From Tyto alba (taxonomy: Eukaryota; Chordata; Aves; Strigiformes; Tytonidae), in the NCBI RefSeq assembly GCF_018691265.1, contig NW_024881279.1, positions 6,601,243 to 6,665,242 of the forward strand: a stretch of 64,000 nucleotides of DNA, read 5' to 3'. Of the stretch, positions 54,901 to 64,000 are shown one piece after another. The position numbers and the translations under genes are program-made. Numbering within the stretch: position 1 is the first letter of the stretch; each line of letters begins with the position of its first letter. Below the pieces are notes generated by a model that saw only the letters and a list, made by a program, of their open reading frames with translations, searched no databases and was not told the DNA's origin.

Positions 54901-57900
54901 CTCCCTCCATTACAAGCCTTTTGCCCCGAATCACACACACAGCGATCACACTTTACATAAATATTCACTACCTCAAGAGGGGATGAATTTTCTGTCTAGG
55001 ACAAACCTGATGCTTTAAGACAAGGTAGAGGGAAAATTCAATCAACTTCCCCTGAAACATGCTTCTGACCAAAATCATCACTACCCTGTCCAAGCAGGAC
55101 AAAACCCATCGATGCCGGGTGCTCTGAGGAAGATGACACTGATGTGGTCCCAGCTGACACTGTCCAGTGGATGTCAGAGCCCACTCCTAGCTGAAAATCG
55201 ACTCAGATCTCTTTTTCTGACCACACACTAGTAAGGACTGCCTGTGTTTGGTGCCAAGCCAATGCAGCTCTGAGGGGCATCCTCCACATTTGAAGAGAAA
55301 GGAGGAAACGATGCTCAGTTTGATAAAGAAAATATATCCGCAACATCTGGTTGAAGCCCTCAGGTTGCCAGGGCAGGAGGACCTGGTTTAGCAGAGAGAG
55401 CTATGAGATGGAGCAGGGGTGAGTGATAATTGCAATTACTCACCTTGGTTTTACCCCTCACAAGCAGTAATGTAGGCACAGGGTGTTCCTGTGGGCACAG
55501 TGACCCAAACCATGGTGCACCCCACAGCCACTGCCTGGGTGAGGACATTATTTATATAGTGATATATATTTTATGGCATACATGAATGATATATTATTTA
55601 ATTATATATATTTATACAGTGACATGGAAAATGCAGATACAGGTCAAGTAAGACATCGAGGCTTGAGAAGAGCTTGTTACTACATCATGCGCTCTTGCTA
55701 CATGCCTTAGTGTGGCCATACAACACTTCAACTTCAGAGGAAGAGGCTACATTCAGATATGTTTTAAAACAAATTCTGGTTATTTTTTGTTTTGTTTCAG
55801 AGTAGAAGCTCAGAATTTTTGAGATATAGCACCAAAGTGTCACCTGTCATTGCAAAAATGAGATTCTCCCAATGCTGAGATCAGCTGAAGGCTTGGGAAT
55901 GGCTTTGAGTTCGTCAAAAAGAAGATGTGAAGCTTTGAAGCTCTGATTCACACACAAAAGCTCTTCCAAATAATTAGCATTTTCCCCATACATCCCTTAC
56001 CCCTGCTCAGATCAAGCCTAGGTGCCAGCCTGGCTAACCAGCCCTCTGCCCTCCTCCTTCTGTGCCATTACTGCTGCTGGCAGGGATGTACTTACTCTAG
56101 CAGTATGACAGGAATTTTAAACGGGGGAAAAGATCTAGTGAAAACGAAGCCAGAGATTAAGAGGACAATCCTCCTGAGTTAGGAAATCTTCTCTCATGGT
56201 TATTTTTAATGTTTCCTGCTCTGCTAAAAATTAGCACAGGGGTTAGAAGGAACCCTGCAGTCAAATTTTAACAAATTCAAAGGGCTGCCTTCAATCTGTC
56301 TCTGTGGTTTCGAAAAATGGTAAAATCTTACATTGGAGAAGGAGGAAAGTGTCAGAACAAAAGAGCACAGCAATATTTTAGTATCCCTGCGAAGGGCTCT
56401 GGGTCATTAGGCAGCATGGTTTGCAGCGCAGCCAGGGAGCAGGGACCATCCTTTCCTATAGGCTACGCTGTAAATCTTTGCAAGTGGGACAGCGTCTGCT
56501 AGCGATGTGGTTCCTCAGCACATTTTTGTATGAGAAGAAAGCTCTGGCAAAAGCCGCGGCCAAGCACGCCCTGCCAGACCCGTCACAAGGAAAGTGGAGA
56601 AAGACAGCCAGGTTGCTGTGGCTCCTCCGAGCTTCCCAGATGAAGGAAAAGGAGAGAAGAGGGACTGAGAAATGAAATGTGAGCCCTCTAAATCGGAGCT
56701 GAGAACCACTGGCACTAACGGTGAATGAATCAAGTGAAAGACAGATGCGCTGGGATGTCACCTCATCCTCACCCCCACTCACTGCTACCCCTTCCTCCCT
56801 CTCTGAAGTCCTCAGTGCAGGAGAATCGGAAGCCCTTGTAAAAACCCAAGTTTCTACTCCATCCAATACCACCCTCTGCTGCAGCACTCATTTGCCCCTC
56901 CAAATAACAGTATTTAAATATCTGTGAAGAGAGAGACTGTACATAAGAAATTGGTCATACAAGGAATTATGCTGCGCACACACTGACTGCAGTGGCTGTG
57001 AGCCTGGACAAGCCCTTGGGGGGAGGTTCCTCCTGCATCTGCCCTGACCTCTGGGATCACCGGTGTGAGACCCCGAAATCATGTCAGCCTGCAGCACAAC
57101 ACAGCATTGGAAACGTTTCTACCAGGAGCTGTTGTATTTAAGCATTAAGGTAATGAAAACCATGATAGCTTCATGTTTAACTATCTATAGCATGGATGCT
57201 CTCACTAGAATGGGATGGAATTGCTGCACAGGAGAACAGCTCTGCATTTAAATAAAAGTTTTCATCATGAACATAATTATTAACAATCCTTTGTTAATAA
57301 TTTTCACTGTTTCTTTGTTTGTAAAAAGCTATTTCAGCACTGTCCAACACAAAATCCCGCTTGGTCCATGACTGCATACAAACCTGAAAACCACTTTTTC
57401 ATTACTAGGTGATAGTTTTTTCTTCATTTTTTAAAAAATCAAATAGCTTCTACAGTTCTCTTACAAGCACAAATCAGCAATGTTGATGAGGCTTATTTTT
57501 TAATGTTTATAAGACTAATTGTTTTAATTTGGAAAATAATTTACACTTGTTATTCCACACATCAGTATATTTGTTTAAAAAATGGAAGCAAAGAATATTT
57601 GGAATGAGGGAAGCTTAACTAGCTGGGCTGCCTCACAAGGCATACAAGTTGTTTAAACATATTTTCTGGGTAAACCAATAAAATGACCCTTTTTTTTTTT
57701 TCTTTTTCTCATTTTCAAAACCACAAAAAAAGTGCAGAGCTCCAAAGCAAGTCCTGATATGTACCCTGTTACCAGACTTAACAAGGAAACTGTTTATACG
57801 TGGACATGCACTGAGGTCTCAGTTCTGCATGTGTTTAAATACACCCAACCTTTGTAATTTAGCTCACACCTTTTTGCAAACACAAGCACCACTGGCAGGG

Positions 57901-60900
57901 CAGGTCCCCCTAGGCCATGGTGGCAGGTAGCCCCAAGGCTGCTCTAACCTCCCCAGGGCTGCTGCCACCCCCCAAATCAGCCTTGCTGGCACCTGCACCC
58001 TAACCAAGGCAGCAAGGCACTGAGACCTCAGCTTTCTGCACAGAAGTATCAGCTGATTTATAGTCTTCCCCAAGGAGATGGCAAGATGTCATAGAAACTG
58101 AAGATAAGCCAGACATGGGTATTTATACAGCCATTATGGTATATTCCTGGATCCAAACGTACTTTAAATGTCAGGCTTCACTAGCACATTTATCACAAGA
58201 CCAGCAGGTAAGAGAAATTACTATTACCAGTGGCAGCTCCCATTTGGGACAGCCGTAGATTTAAAGCACAGCAGGAGGCACTTGTGTAACAAAAGATGTC
58301 ACAGCATTTTCATTTGGCTTCCCTCAATAGAGCAAACCCTACACATGATGTAGCACAAGACGCAAGAGGACTCAAACCCAGGGACAGCCACTTCTGCCTA
58401 TATATGTGTATTAACACGTATCTGGAGACAGCTGAGTGTACTAATATTTGGGGTACAATTCACTGCCACTAAGTTTTTGAGAATTTAGATGGAAACCCAT
58501 CTTCTGGTATGGTTCTCTTCCTCCTCTATTGCATTTGCTGCCACCGTCCCGCACAGCCTCAGAGCCAGGCTCTCCTCATTCAGATAGAAATTCCTATTTC
58601 ATTATACAGGAGAGGGTGATTAGGGGTTCCCCAAAATCCAGCTCACTGCAAACCACAGCCTTGCATGTAACATCCGACTCCAGTTGGATCCCCCCTGATC
58701 CTGACAGGGCTGTTCTGGGCAGTGGGGTGAGCTGATCCACTTGCCCATGGAGCCCCCCCAGCTGTGGCAGCTCTTGTCCTTCTACCAAATTTCTTTCCAA
58801 AGAGGCCACCTGAGCACACCCTAGGCATTGTCCACAGCATCTGGTGGGGCTCAGCATCACCAAACCCTGAAAAGCTCCTCTTTGGGGGGAACCACGTCCC
58901 ACAGCCCAAGCTGACAGCAATAAATCCCCCACCAGAGGTGTCAGGCAAACGATGCAGAGCAGAAGCCTGATAAGAGCCAAGTGTGTGTTAACAAACCAAC
59001 CAAAAAACCAGAAATCTGTGCTTTATTCAAAAAAAAAAAGATCTGTCCTTAGACTGCTGGGCAGCCTCTGCCCATTCTTTGATGGAAACGGAGCAGAAAG
59101 GAGCAGTAATTTGCTAAAAGCTTCCCCCATAATGCAAACCAGACTGCGGGGCTCTGCAAGGGAGCAGCCACCTCGGAGGCTGGGCTGGTCCACGCCGGGC
59201 ATCCGGTGGCCACGCAGAGCCAGCCTCTGCAACGAGAGCCCAGCTCCCTTCCACAGGGCACAAACAGTTGCAAGGGTTTCTGAAATCCTTGGGAAACAAA
59301 AACCAAATGAGAAACCCAGAAAAAAAAAAAAAACTCAAACCCTACCCTGAGAATGTTTTTGGGGCAGTGCCAGGCCATGCCCACTGTGCAGCCCCCTCCT
59401 TTGCATGGCCAGCATGGGCTCACCAGAGCACTTCAGCTCCCAGTTCTCCTCCCAGACATGCCAACCACGTTCATCAGGGATTTGTTGTGGAGATAAGGCA
59501 CCTTTTCTCCTTTTCCTTAAACAAAAGATGTGCATCCTTCCACCTGTTTGCAGAGCTCCCTCCTTGTTTTACTGCATGTCTTCTCAAAGATGCTCAAAGA
59601 AAAACACCTGGAAGCAAATCTAACACTCATTGGTCCAAAGGGGCGGAAAGCAAATGCTGGGCTGGAGCTGCACAGGACACTGCTTGGGTTTGCAAGCAAG
59701 GTTAGTCGGATAAAACACAAAGAAAAGCCACAACAGAGCTGGTTTGTTCACTCCTCCAGATGCAAAGGGAAGGGAAGGAGTCACCACCAGCAACTGCCTC
59801 GATTCCTGGGCCAGCAGCGCTCTGCAAGGAGCACCCCAACATGTCAGATCAGCTTATCTGCTGCTCAGCATCATTTCAGAAGCAAGAGCTCACTCATCTG
59901 TGCATCACATTGCGCCAGTTTTCTTCCAAAACAACAAAGTGCTTTTATGGGAGAAAGAGTCCCCCGACTTCCCCCAAATTTCTGAGGCTTAAATGAGTTC
60001 CATGTGTTCTGTGCAACTGCTTGTTTCAAGCATTTGGTGCCCAATTGGGTTTTGGATTTTTTTTTTTTTTAAATGTCCAACTATGAGAGAGGAGATGGCC
60101 TCTGCGGTGGGAATGCAGTTTTGAAGCCAGTAAGCAATTGTTTTGGAAGAATATTGATATTTCAAGCAAATGCTTCAGCCTCTTATTGCCTTTATAGTCT
60201 TTCCCCACCAGTGCCATCCCTGGTTGACAGCTGCTGTTTGGACTACCTCTCTTTTGTGGTTAATGAGCAAACTTCCTTGTTTTTCTCAGTTTTCCTCTGC
60301 CTACAAGCCAAGCCTCGGTACCAGGCAGCTGTGCCCAAATGCACTGGAAACAGAGATCCAGATCCACCAACCATGCTCGCACTTGAAGCGGGAAACCAGA
60401 GAAAAAGCAGCATGAGAAGCCAGAAACCAAATCCCTGCTTCAACCAAGCGGGTGGTGAAGGACCTTTTCCACCATCCATCCTCACAGCCATCCTCACCTC
60501 CAAGCTTCCCCCTGCATGAGCCAGCTCAGGATAAGGTGGCCTGCTGAGTCCAAGTCATCACCTGAAAAGCTGTGCATGTCCTGTATCAGAAATCTGCCTG
60601 TGCAATTTGGGCAGAAAAGTTCTCCTTGCCATTGTCGTCGGCACCTTCAGTGGACCCTCTCCCCACCCTGGCCAGAAACACTGGAAGCACAGAAGATAAA
60701 CAAATGCGTCTGCAATTCCTCTACTGGGTGGGATATAAGACAACTTCTTATTTTCCCTGTGGAAGAATTACCTCTAAATCAAAAGAAAAATAAACTGCTG
60801 CCATGTGAGCTGGTCTTTACAAAATCATTGTTGTCTCCACATCAGAGAGACAGTGAACTGATGCAGGAGGAAAATACACTGGATCTGCTTTCCCTGCTTC

Positions 60901-63900
60901 AAGAGGTTTTCCCCTGTAGGCAAATAATTACGTGAATTGGCCACAAAACTGATATTAAAATAAAATGAAAAAGACTAGAACTACAAAGTTTGCCTTGTAA
61001 AATGAATATTTCTTAATTCTGTCTTTCAGGCTCTTACTGGGAGAAGTATGCGTGCAAATGACTTCATTCACAGGAGACACTCCTTGAAGTCTGAATATTT
61101 ATAAGCAAAGATAATCACCAGAACAAACTCAGGACCAAACCCTAAATTACAGTTATGACCTTGGTGAACCTAGCTAAGAAAACTAAATAGCCAGCTTACC
61201 AACAGAGGCCTTCATATTGGGGATGGATACCAATGACATGACACAGTATTTGAAAATATCAAAGTCTAGCGATGCCAGATGTTAAATATGAAATCTTTAA
61301 ATTCTGTGCATGCGCAACCAACCAAAACACCCATGCAACGCACAAGCACTCCGTGTCCATGCATGAGCTACCACCCAGGGTCTGGAAAGCATCCCCCTAC
61401 TGTAAAAAAAAAAAAAACAAACACCAGGAAAAGCCTGAGATCCACACGCTCTTCCTGACAGCCCATGAGATCTGACCACATAGTGTGGTCTCCCATATCT
61501 CACGTGGGATTTCTGGCAGCCCTCCTGAAGAGTTAAACCACTGCCTGTTGCGCTCATTTGGGCACAGAACAATCCTGAGCTATGCACGGCTGCTTCTGGA
61601 ACTCTCCCAGGCTGCACCCTGAGCGTGCCCAAGCAGGACTTTGAGATAATTGCATAGATGAAGGCAACTCATCAAGTCATCAGGCAGTCCAATTCCAAGT
61701 TACTTCTACAGTTCTCCTGTAAAAGCAATTTATTATTAATGTCATATCTGGTTTTCTGGTGTTGTGATTTCCAAAATGCCTGGCTAAGTGCATGCCTTGG
61801 AGCTCTCTGGTAAACTCCGAGGGACCACAATGGGCCGGAGGAACTGCCACCAGGAATGGGCTTGGGCATGTGTTCCTCATTTCCCACACATCAGCCTGTC
61901 TGCATCCATAATATATTTATGGGTCATGCACAAACAGCTTACACAGACTTTCCCTTGATAAGTTATCTACACTAATTGAAATACTTAATTGATGAGTGTT
62001 GGTTATGGCCAAGGTCTAGAGCTGCCACCAAAGCCCCTGTATGCTGCTCTACTGCACCAGGGTCGTGCAAGTCAAGGAACCAACTTCCACTCTATATGTG
62101 CTCCTCCAACCCCTCTCCCAGACATCAGCTCAGAAAAAACATTTGGCTTCACTTTATGCCTTGAAAATTAATTAAAACCATAGCTGATCATCCTTATAAG
62201 TTGATTTCCAGCTACAGGCATTACAACTGACTTCAGTGGATAACACTGGATTTACAACACTGTAGCCAAAGGAAGGTATTAGCTTGCTGTGCAGGGGTCC
62301 CAAAATAAAGTTACTGAAGATGCTGAGCTGCTTATTTCCAACAGATCCTTAGCATGAGGTGACCTTCAAATACATGAGAATGGCCTGTACAAGAGTATTT
62401 CAATTTTGACCAATTATTCCCTGAAAGGTGTGCCAGAATTGAGCAACGCATGTGTTGTGTCTCTCTTTTACCATAAGCCCATTAATTGATTATATTGGTG
62501 TAGTTACTTGTTATTAGAAAAGGATGCTACTGCTCAATATTGAAGTATTTTGAGTAACAAGCTGCATTGCTTCTAAGCAGGCAGAACTTGAAGCCCTTTT
62601 TTCCCCACCTTCCCTAGGAGTTCCCACTGTTAGGACATGGGCTGGATGGTGCCTGGGCTCTTTCAGGCACCATGAGACATTTACAAAATTCAGAAGGCAA
62701 ACATTATATTCCAGAGGAACAAAATGAATAACACTCTGCTCAACTAAAAATAGATGCTAATATTCTAAGGAAAATATATAAAATAGAAGAGAACTCTGTT
62801 TCATATCATACTTTTTTTTTGCAAAGCCTTTTCCCTGCTCTGTTTTTTATTAATGAAGACATGCACATGAAGTAATTCCTCTCATTAATCAACTTCATTC
62901 TTTTGGTTTCTTCCCACTTGAAATGACAACCCTCCATTCGGGATGTCACGTAGCGGCATAGCACAGACCAATTTTGGGGAGGGACGAGTAGCACAGGCAG
63001 ATGAAACTCTCAAGAAACAGAGACTCTGGCTTCAAAAGGCCTCTCCGGTAGATGGGAAGAGGGAAGGGAATGAGTTCTGGTGAACCGCAAATGCAGCATC
63101 TCACTGGGAAAGAGGAGAAATATCATGTAGGTGGACAGCTGAGTAGTTTGAAGGCAAGTATAAAACCATTCCTGTGTGGGACAAGGGAAGAAACAGGGAC
63201 AAGGCTGCTAAAAGCACCACCCAACCACTGCTTCTCCCCTCCTTACACTGACTCCATCAACCAGCTACATAACAGGAAGATCTGCCTGCACTGAAAGGTC
63301 AGCTGCAAAGCCTACTTGCAGTTTGGCTCTTCCATCTGCTCCTCATTTTCTCTTTTTTTCCTCCTGCCCACATGCAGCTGCCTGCCCTGCTAACGTAAGC
63401 AGCCAAAAGCCTTGCTGCATCAGCCCACTTCTCAGCCAGTCCCTCTGCTCCCCTCCCAGCTTTACGAGGGAAAATGACCCTCGACACGCTGACACCACAT
63501 CAAGTCGAGGAGAAGCACTTTGCAGTGCGGATGCTCCTTGCCTCAGAAAGCATGGCTTGGGACAAGACCCAGGAGATCCCGGTCCCGGTGCCTGGTTCTG
63601 CCCAACAAGAAACACATTTCCATCGTCCCGGCGGCCGCACATCTGCTTTTCCTTTGCTCCAATGTGTCCTCGTGCAAACCCAAGCTCAAACTTCGGGGCT
63701 GTGCTTTGGTTTGGGGATGGGCCGGGTGGTCCTTTGGCAAAGGCTAAAGGTGTCATCCAAATTTTCCTCATCAATCTGATCTAAAGGCTGCTGTCATCTC
63801 TTCAGAAAAGCTGGCGACGGGAAGCCCCAGAGTGAAACAATGCAGTTAAACCAGCAGTGGCTGGTGGCCGTCCTGCAGCAGCCCCCTCCATGGCACCAGG

Positions 63901-64000
63901 GAGACCTCAACATGCACTTGGACCTGTGCAAAGCCTGGAATAAGGACAACTGAGGCTCCATCACCATACCCACAGCCACAGTCCCTGAGCGGGGAGTTGC
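51968..64000 (-). other. COL23A1: COL23A1 intron running off the right edge (at least 12 kb)
   Basis: I searched the minus strand for further Gly-X-Y exons and found none with proper splice sites and phase. Long open frames here (for example 60073-60519 and 60516-60935 on the plus strand) have no recognisable domains. A strongly AT-alternating stretch lies at 55547-55620 and poly-A/T runs are scattered. Confidence 0.75.
55547..55620. repeat. AT-alternating low-complexity stretch
   Basis: Repeated TATATA/ATATAT blocks within a 75-bp AT-only-like segment in the COL23A1 intron. Confidence 0.7.

Noticed and set aside
55360..55400. Minus-strand GPPALAT-like sequence near 55.37 kb
   Set aside because: Only one triplet and no in-phase splice sites.
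60073..60935. Two plus-strand frames of 148 and 139 codons overlapping by ATGA, like a bacterial operon
   Set aside because: They lie in a COL23A1 intron of a vertebrate genome, have no recognisable domain, and such overlaps arise by chance among many random frames.

Overview
This is a vertebrate nuclear window, most likely from a bird. The evidence is split genes with GT-AG introns, CpG-poor AT-rich flanks, one CpG-island promoter, a decayed CR1-type LINE, and short compact introns. It holds parts of three genes in the order known for human 5q35: HNRNPAB, PHYKPL, COL23A1. No bacterial or viral system, CRISPR array, tRNA or rRNA was seen. The gene names rest on spliced peptides I read exon by exon and compared with the human proteins from memory; no database search was possible.

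Layout. (1) 1-4.45 kb, plus strand: the 3' part of HNRNPAB, with six coding exons. They run from RRM1 through RRM2, an RG-rich segment and a skippable YG-rich exon to the C-terminus and 3' UTR. The first coding exon lies upstream of the window. (2) 4.45-8.45 kb: AT-rich convergent intergenic DNA. (3) 8.45-15.6 kb, minus strand: what looks like complete PHYKPL, a mitochondrial PLP-dependent phospho-lyase. It has 12 exons and about 443 codons, with a CpG-island promoter at 15.3-15.8 kb. (4) 15.8-26.5 kb: no recognised coding gene. This stretch holds the COL23A1 3' UTR of unknown length, three clustered minus-strand AATAAA signals near 17 kb, and some protein-like but broken open frames. (5) 26.5-64 kb, minus strand: 23 coding exons of COL23A1, covering most of the collagenous ectodomain and the C-terminus. 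From about 52 kb to the right edge is a single intron, and the 5' exons lie beyond the window.

How the genes relate. HNRNPAB and PHYKPL converge tail to tail. PHYKPL and COL23A1 are tandem on the minus strand. PHYKPL degrades phosphohydroxylysine, and hydroxylysine comes largely from collagen, so the neighbourhood is suggestive. However, the order is simply conserved synteny and nothing here shows shared regulation.

Points worth a second look: the PHYKPL C-terminus, where a 76-bp intron competes with read-through; a cysteine-containing NC3 segment and a two-residue C-terminal extension in COL23A1; the unusually long COL23A1-PHYKPL gap with possible distal polyadenylation and decayed coding-like segments; and a small CpG-dense patch inside a COL23A1 intron.
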